Assembly: GCA_002426495.1 (NCBI GenBank)
Contig: DIQC01000051.1
Span: 10,710-20,973, forward strand
Direction: 5' to 3'
From: Thermacetogenium sp. UBA5472
GTDB taxonomy: Bacteria > Bacillota > DSM-12270 > Thermacetogeniales > Thermacetogeniaceae
Length of the DNA stretch: 10,264 bases
The notes under the pieces were generated by a model that did not search any database, was not told the DNA's origin, and saw nothing but the letters and a program-made list of their open reading frames with translations. The stretch's first letter is position 1, and every line of letters starts with the position of its first letter. Below are positions 1 through 5,708 of this stretch, in pieces. Position numbers and translations under genes: made by a program.

Positions 1-15
1 AGAGGTGGAGATCAG

Positions 16-1410
16 GTGGATGAATTAACCCCACAGCAGATTGTGGCAGAATTGGACCGCTTTATTGTTGGGCAGCAAGAAGCAAAAAGAGCGGTTGCTG
101 TCGCCTTGCGCAACAGGTATCGCAGGCGTCGACTCCCACAGGACTTACAGGATGAAATCATACCGAAGAACATCATCATGATTGGTCCAACCGGTGTGGG
201 AAAAACAGAGATTGCGCGACGAATGGCTAAACTTGTCAAGGCTCCTTTTGTCAAGGTAGAAGCGACTAGATTTACAGAAGTGGGTTATGTAGGGAAAGAT
301 GTCGAATCCATGGTGCGCGACCTCATCGAAGTGGCTATTAGAATGGTTAAACAAGAAAAAGTATCTGAGGTTGGTGAAAAGGCAGATAGGCTTGCAGAAG
401 AAAGAATTTTAGATATACTTGTACCCTCTTCCAAAGGCCGTAAACCCACACAAAATCCACTGAGCTTATTATTTGGGGAAATGAGTGAGAAAGAAGAAAA
501 GGTAGAGATTGACACTAACGAGCAGAATACCCGCATGTTCAGGGAAAAGGTTGCCCAAGAATTGCGATCCGGAGTTCTTGAGGAACGCCAGATTGAGATT
601 GAAATTGAAGAAAGCCACCAGCAATCCCTGGATGTTTTTTCTCTGGGGGGCATGGAGGAAATGGGTATCAATGTACAGGATATGCTGGGAAATTTTCTTC
701 CCAAGAAAAGAAAGAAGCGTTCTGTAACAGTCCGGGATGCCCGACGCATTCTAGCACAGGAAGAAGCACAGAATTTGGTGGATATGGATGAGGTGATCTC
801 TCAGGCAATCGAGCGGGCCGAACAGAGTGGGATTATATTCCTAGATGAAATCGACAAAATCTCTGGTAGAGAAAACACCTCAGGCCCTGATGTTTCACGT
901 GGTGGAGTGCAGCGGGATATCTTACCGATAATCGAAGGTTCGACAGTGATGACTAAGCATGGGCCAGTAAAAACAGACTATATGTTATTTATAGCTGCGG
1001 GTGCCTTTCACGTATCCAAACCATCAGATCTGATACCGGAGTTGCAAGGGCGTTTCCCTATCCGTGTTGAATTACAATCACTGGAAAGAAATGATTTATT
1101 GAGGATCCTAAGAGAGCCTGATAATTCTTTGATCCGCCAGTACACAGCATTATTGCAGACAGAAAGGGTGGATATAGAATTCACCACAGACGCTTTAGAA
1201 GAGATTGCGGAAATGGCCTATATTGTCAATACTCAAGCTGAGAATATTGGAGCAAGACGTCTGCATACCATTTTGGAAAAAGTGCTGGAGGACTTATCTT
1301 TTCAAGCATCTGAACTACACCAGAAAAAGATAGTAATTGATAAGAATTATGTATCTGAGCGTATAGGAGGATTAGTTGCTGACGGTAATTTAAGCGGTTA
1401 TATTCTTTAA
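16..1410 (+). CDS. hslU: ATP-dependent protease ATPase subunit HslU (ClpY)
   Basis: AAA+ unfoldase that forms hexameric rings, unfolds substrates with ATP and threads them into the HslV peptidase in the cytoplasm. The 464-residue product matches the usual family length. Visible motifs are Walker A GPTGVGKT (57-64), the pore loop GYVG (90-93), an acidic inserted I-domain (about 110-240), Walker B IIFLDEID (273-280), the GRFPIR segment (345-350) carrying the likely arginine finger, and sensor-2 GARR (412-415). The C-terminal tail LSGYIL is the type that docks into HslV. The GTG start at 16 is chosen because AGGTGGAG (3-10) precedes it at good spacing and the protein then begins like other HslU proteins; the ATG at 20 is in another frame. 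codY follows after 25 nt. hslV and xerC usually lie directly upstream in Firmicutes and would be outside the window. Identification is very secure. Confidence 0.97.
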   Translation: MDELTPQQIVAELDRFIVGQQEAKRAVAVALRNRYRRRRLPQDLQDEIIPKNIIMIGPTGVGKTEIARRMAKLVKAPFVKVEATRFTEVGYVGKDVESMVRDLIEVAIRMVKQEKVSEVGEKADRLAEERILDILVPSSKGRKPTQNPLSLLFGEMSEKEEKVEIDTNEQNTRMFREKVAQELRSGVLEERQIEIEIEESHQQSLDVFSLGGMEEMGINVQDMLGNFLPKKRKKRSVTVRDARRILAQEEAQNLVDMDEVISQAIERAEQSGIIFLDEIDKISGRENTSGPDVSRGGVQRDILPIIEGSTVMTKHGPVKTDYMLFIAAGAFHVSKPSDLIPELQGRFPIRVELQSLERNDLLRILREPDNSLIRQYTALLQTERVDIEFTTDALEEIAEMAYIVNTQAENIGARRLHTILEKVLEDLSFQASELHQKKIVIDKNYVSERIGGLVADGNLSGYIL

Positions 1411-1435
1411 ATGGGATCCAGGGGGAGGGGTAACT

Positions 1436-2227
1436 ATGGAGTCACTGTTGAAAAAGAGTTGCTCTCTAAAAAGTCTTCTTAAAGAAGATGAAGATGTGCC
1501 TGATTTTCCTAATATGGCACAGGTTATTAGCCAAAATGTCCAGGCCAATGTATACATAATAGGGCGTAGAGGTAAGGTCCTGGGCTGCCATTTATGGGAT
1601 CAGAATTCTTGCAGTAATATACAGCATGTTTTAGCTTTTAGCGAACGTTTTCCTGAAAGCTATAATCAGAAGTTACTCTCGATTTTAGACACACAGAACA
1701 TTATGACTGATACGGAAAGCTCCTGCATTTTTTCGCCAAACGAATGCCCTCTCCCGGAACGCTATGTTGCGGTTCTCCCTATCTATGGATGGGGAGAACG
1801 CTTGGGAACAATAGCATTAGCCAGTGCCGCAAAAAAAATTACAGATGAGGCATTAATTCTAGCCGAATTTGGGGCTATGGTGGTTGGTATGGGGGTTATG
1901 CTTCTCAAAGTAAAGCGTGCTGAGACTGAGGATAAAAATACGGCAAATGTTCAGATTGCTTTGAAAGCAATGTCATTTTCAGAGTTAAAGTCGGTAATTC
2001 ATATTCTTAACGAATTAGAGGGTTCAGAAGGATTAGTTGTGGCCAGCCGTGTTGCTGATCGGGTGGGAATTACTCGTTCTGTCATCGTCAATGCTCTGCG
2101 CAAACTGGAAAGCGCCAATGTGATCCAGTCAAAATCTTTAGGTATGAAGGGTACCTATATACGGGTCCTCAATGATAGCCTTTTGGATGAACTAAACAAG
2201 ATGGATTGCAAAAAGAGAAGAATATAG
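1436..2227 (+). CDS. codY: GTP- and branched-chain amino acid-sensing transcriptional regulator CodY
   Basis: Global pleiotropic regulator of Firmicutes that binds DNA when branched-chain amino acids and GTP are plentiful and represses stationary-phase and nitrogen-scavenging genes. The product has 263 residues against 259 in Bacillus subtilis. The N-terminal GAF ligand domain (about 1-155) carries IIGRRGKVLG (41-50) and GERLGT (120-125). The C-terminal winged helix-turn-helix (about 202-245) contains ADRVGITRSVIVNALRKLES and SLGMKGTYIRVLND, nearly identical to the Bacillus protein. The start at 1436 follows a G-rich ribosome binding site (1421-1430). It is probably co-transcribed with hslU, as in Bacillus, and ends at a terminator at 2261. 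Compared from memory with B. subtilis, isoleucine-pocket positions differ: Asn61 replaces Arg61, Ile62 and Val65 replace Met, and the Pro-Val pair near 100 becomes Ser-Pro. The Phe before FPE/FPES is kept. The ligand response may therefore differ, but the family call is secure. Confidence 0.96.
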   Translation: MESLLKKSCSLKSLLKEDEDVPDFPNMAQVISQNVQANVYIIGRRGKVLGCHLWDQNSCSNIQHVLAFSERFPESYNQKLLSILDTQNIMTDTESSCIFSPNECPLPERYVAVLPIYGWGERLGTIALASAAKKITDEALILAEFGAMVVGMGVMLLKVKRAETEDKNTANVQIALKAMSFSELKSVIHILNELEGSEGLVVASRVADRVGITRSVIVNALRKLESANVIQSKSLGMKGTYIRVLNDSLLDELNKMDCKKRRI

Positions 2228-2260
2228 ATTGATGATAGGTGAATCTATTTAGAATCTATT

Positions 2261-2295
2261 GTGAAAGCGTTTTTTTTGCTTTCACTCTTTTGTTT
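2261..2295 (+). terminator. Intrinsic terminator after codY
   Basis: GTGAAAGC (2261-2268) and GCTTTCAC (2278-2285) form a perfect 8-bp stem with a 9-nt T-rich loop. It is followed by the T-rich tract TCTTTTGTTT (2286-2295). It lies 33 nt after the codY stop and should end the hslU-codY transcript. Confidence 0.8.
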
Positions 2296-2321
2296 GCATA
2301 GCATACCTGTTGGGCTATTAT
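2293..2321 (+). promoter_or_regulatory. Possible sigma-A type promoter
   Basis: TTTGCA (2293-2298, 4 of 6 matches to TTGACA) and TATTAT (2316-2321, 5 of 6 matches to TATAAT) are separated by exactly 17 nt. It sits right after the codY terminator and would produce a transcript starting near 2328, with a leader of about 380 nt before the swrB-like gene. Such matches also occur by chance, so this is a candidate only. Confidence 0.35.
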
Positions 2322-2532
2322 GCCGCAGGCCATGAAGAAAGTTTAAAGACTGATTAATAGTTTGGAGAATGAAGCATAAACTGTTCACAGGCAGGAAAAA
2401 AGGTTTGGGGAGAGAAGTTTAATTAGGAAAGGCTTGCTTTTTTACATTAAACGCCGGAGGATATGTTAACACAATCAGAACTACAGAGTGTTCAGTTTAG
2501 AGGAGAGGAGGTTTATCTGTAGGATTTAGCTA

Positions 2533-2570
2533 CTCCCAGCTCACCCAACGGGAGAGGGCTGGATTAGGGG
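2533..2570. repeat. REP-like GC-rich stem-loop, probably a decayed dispersed repeat
   Basis: The segment contains CCAG-CTC-a-CCC, a tight AAC loop, then GGG-a-GAG-gg-CTGG (2536-2562). This gives about 10 bp of stem with one A-A mismatch and a two-G bulge. The core ACGGGAGAGGGCTGG, with a CTCCC start and a G-rich tail, closely resembles the intergenic repeats widespread in bacterial genomes. When mis-called as genes these translate to strings such as NPLPQGERG; the minus-strand reading here gives PNPALSRW, the same kind of shadow peptide. Whether it is repeated elsewhere cannot be told from a single copy. Confidence 0.4.
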
Positions 2571-2695
2571 GCGGAATAATAGGGCTGTATCGCCAAAAGA
2601 AAGCATTAAATTTCGCAGGAGGAAAAGAGCGAGGCCTGGGGGACAGGGATATTTGAGTAATATCCAGGTCAATTGTTTGATTTGAAAATTTAATT

Positions 2696-2703
2696 AAGAG
2701 GTG
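2696..2703 (+). promoter_or_regulatory. Ribosome binding site that decides the swrB-like start
   Basis: AAGAGGTG overlaps the first possible start (GTG at 2701), which would leave no spacing. The TTG at 2707 lies 5 nt after the GAGG core and the ATG at 2716 lies 14 nt after it. TTG 2707 therefore has the best geometry, and other genes in the window clearly use TTG. ATG 2716 remains possible and would shorten the protein by three residues. Confidence 0.5.
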
Positions 2704-2706
2704 TTT

Positions 2707-3309
2707 TTGCAAGAGATGGAATATTTAATTATTATTTTATCGCTGCTGGTTGTAAGTATCATCATTGCGGTTTTTGTGGTTATCTGGCGTGATCGACGGG
2801 ATCTCAAACTGAAACAGATAACTGAGGAACTAGAGAGGATTGATGAGCTCTATACTGAAATACAGCGGTACAGAAAAGAGATGGAGAACATGCTGGATAC
2901 CGCAAAAAAGCAAACAGACAGCGCGGTATCAAGGATTGATAATCAAGTAAAACTGGTACGGGATTCTGTTGCTAAATTGGAACACAACTCACATGCAAAT
3001 AATTCTAATAATAGAGATGTAAAGGATTCAAGTCGAGGCAAAGATAGGCAGCAGAAGAATTCAGGAAGAGGCAGATCCCGTAATACGAATAGAAGGCCAC
3101 AAGCACCCCAAAATAATAGTAATCATAAGACAGAGCAAAGAGAACAACCAGAACAACCAGAACAACGAATCGATGATGGAGAAAAATATAGCAAAATGAT
3201 GAAATTGGCTGAACAGGGTTTAAGTAATGAAGAGATAGCCAAAAAGCTCAATCTGGGGTGCAAAGAAGTAGAATTAGTTACGCAAATAAAAAGAAAAAAT
3301 ATTAGTTAG
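2707..3309 (+). CDS. Membrane-anchored coiled-coil protein in the SwrB position, DUF6115-like C-terminus
   Basis: About 200 residues. A single N-terminal membrane segment (about residues 4-25, EYLIIILSLLVV onward) is followed by Trp-Arg and a basic stretch, suggesting the rest lies in the cytoplasm. A charged region rich in Glu, Lys and Leu (about 30-95) looks like a coiled coil. A low-complexity Asn/Gln/Arg/Ser linker (about 95-155) includes the short repeat EQPEQPEQR. The C-terminus (about 160-198) has LAEQGLSNEEIAKKLNLG and then KEVELV, a helix-turn-helix-like segment of the DUF6115 type. In Bacillus the gene immediately upstream of rpsB is swrB (ylxL), a TM plus coiled-coil protein that promotes flagellar basal-body assembly and swarming. 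Position and architecture fit, but no flagellar genes remain beside it here, so its role is unclear. The similarity is architectural and from memory, so no gene symbol is given. A terminator follows. Confidence 0.8.
   Translation: MQEMEYLIIILSLLVVSIIIAVFVVIWRDRRDLKLKQITEELERIDELYTEIQRYRKEMENMLDTAKKQTDSAVSRIDNQVKLVRDSVAKLEHNSHANNSNNRDVKDSSRGKDRQQKNSGRGRSRNTNRRPQAPQNNSNHKTEQREQPEQPEQRIDDGEKYSKMMKLAEQGLSNEEIAKKLNLGCKEVELVTQIKRKNIS
3141..3167 (+). repeat. Three in-frame 9-nt tandem repeats in the linker
   Basis: AGAACAACC occurs at 3141 and 3150, and as AGAACAACG at 3159. The unit length is a multiple of three, so gain or loss of copies would change the number of EQP units in the low-complexity linker without a frameshift. 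Confidence 0.75.
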
Positions 3310-3316
3310 AAAGAAT

Positions 3317-3357
3317 AGGCACCTTTGCCACAAAGGTGCCTTTAAGTTTGATTTATT
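3317..3357 (+). terminator. Intrinsic terminator after the swrB-like gene
   Basis: AGGCACCTTTG (3317-3327) and CAAAGGTGCCT (3331-3341) form a perfect 11-bp stem with a CCA loop. T-rich sequence follows (TTAAGTTTGATTTATT). The T tract is interrupted, but the stem is strong. It isolates the swrB-like gene from rpsB. Confidence 0.85.
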
Positions 3358-3377
3358 CAATAATTAGCTGGTTTACG

Positions 3378-3407
3378 TTGCTTGATACTGCTATTATGTG
3401 GTATACT
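3378..3407 (+). promoter_or_regulatory. Sigma-A type promoter for the rpsB operon
   Basis: TTGCTT (3378-3383) and TATACT (3402-3407) are separated by 18 nt, with TGTGG just before the -10 box. It lies between a terminator and the structured rpsB leader, where a promoter is needed. Transcription would begin near 3413-3415, giving a leader of about 100 nt. Confidence 0.65.
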
Positions 3408-3426
3408 AGCGAATGAAAAAAACACA

Positions 3427-3485
3427 CGCTGCTGAAAGCGAGCTGGACGGGGGTCCTACGGGTCCGTCCGGTTATGAAGGCAGCG
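3427..3485 (+). ncRNA. Structured rpsB leader, candidate autoregulatory element
   Basis: CGCTGC (3427-3432) pairs perfectly with GCAGCG (3480-3485), enclosing a second stem CTGGACGG (3443-3450)/CCGTCCGG (3464-3471) of 8 bp with one T-G pair. The stems are separated by an asymmetric internal loop (TGAAAGCGAG against TTATGAAG), and the terminal loop is GGGTCCTACGGGT. Two helices around a purine-rich internal loop is a common shape for ribosomal protein binding sites. S2 is known to repress its own rpsB-tsf message in E. coli. No terminator follows, so any control would act on translation. It was not matched to a named family. Confidence 0.5.
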
Positions 3486-3498
3486 GAGGAAAAACCAC

Positions 3499-3505
3499 AA
3501 GGAGG
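3499..3505 (+). promoter_or_regulatory. Ribosome binding site that sets the rpsB start
   Basis: AAGGAGG ends 10 nt before the ATG at 3516. It excludes the in-frame upstream ATG at 3474, which lies inside the folded leader and would add an untypical 14-residue extension. Confidence 0.85.
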
Positions 3506-3515
3506 TATTTTTATT

Positions 3516-4265
3516 ATGGCGGTAGTAACAATGAAACAACTGCTCGAGGCAGGGGTACATTTTGGGCACCAGACCAGGCGGTGGAATCCTAAAATGGCAC
3601 CCTATATTTTTACGGAGCGCAATGGCATTTATATTATCGATCTGCAGAAGACTGTTAAAAGGATTGATGAAGCCTGCAATTTTATGAAAGATGTAGTGGC
3701 TGACGGGAAAAGCGTACTGTTTGTCGGCACCAAAAAACAAGCCCAGGACTCAGTGCGTGAAGAAGCTGAAAGATGCGGAATGTTCTATGTAAATATCAGA
3801 TGGCTCGGGGGGATGTTGACCAATTTCCAGACTATCAGAAAACGAGTTGATAGGCTGCGGGAATTGGAAGAGATGGAGGAATCGGGACATTTTGAGCTGC
3901 TTACTAAAAAAGAGGTAACAAAGCTCAAAACAGAAAAGGAAAAACTAAATCGATTTCTAAAGGGCATCAAAGATATGAAAAGCCTTCCCGGGGCAGTTTT
4001 TATAATCGATACCAGAAAAGAGCAGATCGCAGTGCGGGAAGCACGCAAGCTTGGAATACCTACTGTAGGTATCATAGATACAAACTGCGATCCTGATGAA
4101 ATTGATTATGTTATACCAGGAAATGATGACGCTATCAGGGCAGTGCGACTGCTTACATCAAAGATGGCAGATGCCATTTTAGAGGCGAAACAAGGAGAGC
4201 AGACAGAAGAAGAAAAAGAAGAGCACATGCCAAAACAGCAAAAAGAGAACAAAGAACAAAAATAA
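3516..4265 (+). CDS. rpsB: 30S ribosomal protein S2
   Basis: Late-assembling small-subunit protein that bridges the 30S head and body and is needed for S1 or messenger binding in many bacteria. The 249-residue product is normal for the family. Hallmarks are GVHFGHQTRRWNPKM near the N-terminus, GIYIIDLQKT, LFVGTKKQAQ, NIRWLGGMLTNFQTI, then FIIDTRKEQIAVREARKLGI and GIIDTNCDPDEIDYVIPGND, which is the signature region towards the C-terminus. The tail after the folded domain is very rich in Glu, Lys and Gln (from about residue 226), a common unstructured S2 extension. It is the first gene of a long + strand operon with tsf 43 nt downstream, the near-universal rpsB-tsf pair. The preceding leader may mediate feedback. 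Identification is certain. Confidence 0.98.
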   Translation: MAVVTMKQLLEAGVHFGHQTRRWNPKMAPYIFTERNGIYIIDLQKTVKRIDEACNFMKDVVADGKSVLFVGTKKQAQDSVREEAERCGMFYVNIRWLGGMLTNFQTIRKRVDRLRELEEMEESGHFELLTKKEVTKLKTEKEKLNRFLKGIKDMKSLPGAVFIIDTRKEQIAVREARKLGIPTVGIIDTNCDPDEIDYVIPGNDDAIRAVRLLTSKMADAILEAKQGEQTEEEKEEHMPKQQKENKEQK

Positions 4266-4308
4266 CAAAAAGAATAAGAATAATAATAAGGCCTCAGGAG
4301 GGATCCTT

Positions 4309-4905
4309 TTGATTAAAGCTGAGTTAGTTAAAGAGCTGCGTGAGCGGACAGGTTCAGGAATTATGGACTGTAAGAAAGCGCTTCAAGAGTCGGGCGGGGA
4401 TATGGAAAAGGCAATTGTCTATCTGCGAGAGCGGGGGCTTGCCGTTGCAGCTAAAAAGGCAGGAAGGGTTACAGGGGAAGGCTTAGTCGAATCATATATT
4501 CACGCCGGAGGTAAAATTGGCGTTCTGATTGAAGTAAACTGTGAAACAGACTTTGTAGCCAAGACTGATGATTATCATACATTATGCAAGGAACTGGCTA
4601 TGCAAGTAGCAGCTGCTAATCCCACATATGTGGGGCGCAGTGATGTGCCTCAGGAAACAATCGATGCTGAAAAAAGTGTCTTAGAGATACAGGCAAGGAA
4701 TGATGGTAAACCTGAAAAAGTGATAGAAAAAATTGTCAACGGCAGAATAGAAAAGTTTTATAAAGATATCTGCCTATTGGAGCAGCTATATATTAGAGAC
4801 TCTGAGAAAACAGTACAGGATTTGGTCAGTGAATATATTGCCAAATTAGGAGAAAATATTGTAGTCAACCGCTTTTGCCGCTTTAAGTTAGGCGAAGAAA
4901 GGTAA
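4309..4905 (+). CDS. tsf: Elongation factor Ts, short form
   Basis: Guanine nucleotide exchange factor that releases GDP from EF-Tu. The 198-residue product is much shorter than the 283-293 residues in E. coli or B. subtilis, but close to the compact Thermus-type EF-Ts (about 196). An N-terminal UBA-like domain (1-50) holds LRERTGSGIMDCKKAL, followed by the core TDFVAKTD (80-87), whose Asp-Phe inserts into EF-Tu. A later LLEQLYIRD replaces the usual LLEQPFIKD. The second half of the core is reduced, as in other short forms, and nothing suggests a frameshift. The TTG start at 4309 is supported by AGGAGGG (4296-4302) 6 nt upstream and by the family N-terminus; there is no nearby ATG. Confidence 0.97.
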   Translation: MIKAELVKELRERTGSGIMDCKKALQESGGDMEKAIVYLRERGLAVAAKKAGRVTGEGLVESYIHAGGKIGVLIEVNCETDFVAKTDDYHTLCKELAMQVAAANPTYVGRSDVPQETIDAEKSVLEIQARNDGKPEKVIEKIVNGRIEKFYKDICLLEQLYIRDSEKTVQDLVSEYIAKLGENIVVNRFCRFKLGEER

Positions 4906-4963
4906 AATATTTGTACGCAAGAAAGGATTTTCATATTCAACGTAGAATAAAATTTGGGAGGAT

Positions 4964-4969
4964 AGGAGG
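4964..4969 (+). promoter_or_regulatory. Ribosome binding site that sets the pyrH start
   Basis: AGGAGG lies 7 nt before the ATG at 4977. The open frame extends upstream to a TTG at 4911 with no comparable site, so the shorter start is preferred. Confidence 0.85.
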
Positions 4970-4976
4970 TTTCCCC

Positions 4977-5708
4977 ATGGAAGCTCCTAAGTATAGAAGG
5001 GTAATTCTCAAACTTAGTGGTGAGGCTCTAGCAGGTGATAATGAATATGGTATCGACCATGCTATACTGCAAAAAATTGCACTAGAAGTAAAAGAGGTAT
5101 ATGAAAAAGGTGTTCAGGTGGCAATTGTCGTTGGCGGCGGCAATATCTGGCGAGGTGTGGCAGGCAGTACTAAAGGTATGGATCGGGCTACAGCCGATTA
5201 TATGGGAATGCTCGCTACAGTGATCAACTCCCTAGCCCTGCAGGATGCCCTGGAAAATGAGAATGTGGATACCCGAGTGCAAACAGCTATTGAAATGCGG
5301 GAGGTTGCAGAACCTTATATCAGGCGTAGGGCAATTCGCCATCTAGAAAAGGGACGTGTGGTTATCTTTGCAGGAGGCACCGGTAATCCCTATTTTACAA
5401 CAGACACCACAGCAGCTCTTCGTGCGGCAGAAATAGAAGCCGAAGTTATATTGATGGCTAAAAATGTGGATGCGGTATACGATTCTGATCCTAAAACTAA
5501 TCCAACTGCCCAAAAATTAACGGAATTGCAGTATATGGATGTATTGAAGAACGGTTTAGGGGTAATGGATTCCACCGCTGCTTCCCTTTGTATGGATAAT
5601 AAAATACCGATTATTGTTTTTGGGCTAACAGATAAGGGCAATGTATTGAAAGCTGTTATGGGTGAAAGGATCGGTACTGTTGTAGGGAGGGACAATAATA
5701 ATGGATAA
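4977..5708 (+). CDS. pyrH: UMP kinase
   Basis: Phosphorylates UMP to UDP with ATP, the committed step to UTP and CTP; bacterial UMP kinase is a hexamer of the amino acid kinase fold, unrelated to eukaryotic enzymes. The product has 243 residues, the usual length. Visible are KLSGEAL (12-18, phosphate binding), VVGGGNIWRG (51-60), RATADYMGMLATVINSLAL (70-88), FAGGTGNPYFTTDTTAALRA (131-150) with the UMP and phosphate contacts, and AKNVDAVYDSDP (161-172). The 71-nt gap after tsf has no terminator, so it is part of the rpsB operon. The stop overlaps the frr start by 8 nt, suggesting translational coupling. Confidence 0.97.
   Translation: MEAPKYRRVILKLSGEALAGDNEYGIDHAILQKIALEVKEVYEKGVQVAIVVGGGNIWRGVAGSTKGMDRATADYMGMLATVINSLALQDALENENVDTRVQTAIEMREVAEPYIRRRAIRHLEKGRVVIFAGGTGNPYFTTDTTAALRAAEIEAEVILMAKNVDAVYDSDPKTNPTAQKLTELQYMDVLKNGLGVMDSTAASLCMDNKIPIIVFGLTDKGNVLKAVMGERIGTVVGRDNNNG

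Larger units (their letters stand above)
2296..2706 (+). other. Gene-free stretch with hairpins between codY and the swrB-like gene
   Basis: No reading frame here has a start, ribosome binding site and length that make a convincing gene. The longest + strand open stretch (2501-2656) lacks ATG, GTG or TTG. Inverted repeats visible are AATAGTTT/AAACTGTT (2356-2385, one G-T pair), GTTTAAT/ATTAAAC (2417-2452, with further inner pairing through AAAG/CTTT), a GC-rich stem (2536-2562), and GGATATT/AATATCC (2647-2665, 5-nt loop). Together with the possible promoter upstream, this could be a long structured leader or small RNA. It could equally be decayed DNA left where flagellar genes were lost. No known riboswitch class was recognised. 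Confidence 0.5.

Noticed and set aside
2241..2260. Direct repeat GAATCTATT (2241-2249 and 2252-2260) after codY
   Set aside because: Two short AT-rich copies with a 2-nt gap, without any linked mobile or regulatory signal; likely chance.
2501..2656. Open + strand frame between codY and the swrB-like gene, containing SYSQLTQRERAGLGGGIIGL
   Set aside because: It has no ATG, GTG or TTG start and no family resemblance. Part of it is the REP-like stem-loop, so it is probably not coding.
2676..2690. Possible CodY box upstream of the swrB-like gene (TTTGATTTGAAAATT)
   Set aside because: It matches only 10 of 15 positions of AATTTTCWGAAAATT, expected by chance in AT-rich DNA, and one half-site is poor.
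2530..2712. 60-residue minus-strand frame across the hairpin region
   Set aside because: Its peptide (PNPALSRW and similar) is the typical shadow of the REP-like repeat, and it lacks a supporting ribosome binding site.
3421..3490. T-box-like stem I look of the rpsB leader (AAAGCGAGC followed by a GC stem)
   Set aside because: There is no T-box core, antiterminator or terminator downstream, and a ribosomal protein gene is not a usual T-box target.
3474..3515. N-terminal extension of S2 from the ATG at 3474
   Set aside because: It lies in the folded leader without a proper ribosome binding site; AAGGAGG supports 3516.
4911..4976. N-terminal extension of UMP kinase from the TTG at 4911
   Set aside because: No ribosome binding site precedes it, while AGGAGG sits ideally before 4977, where the family N-terminus begins.
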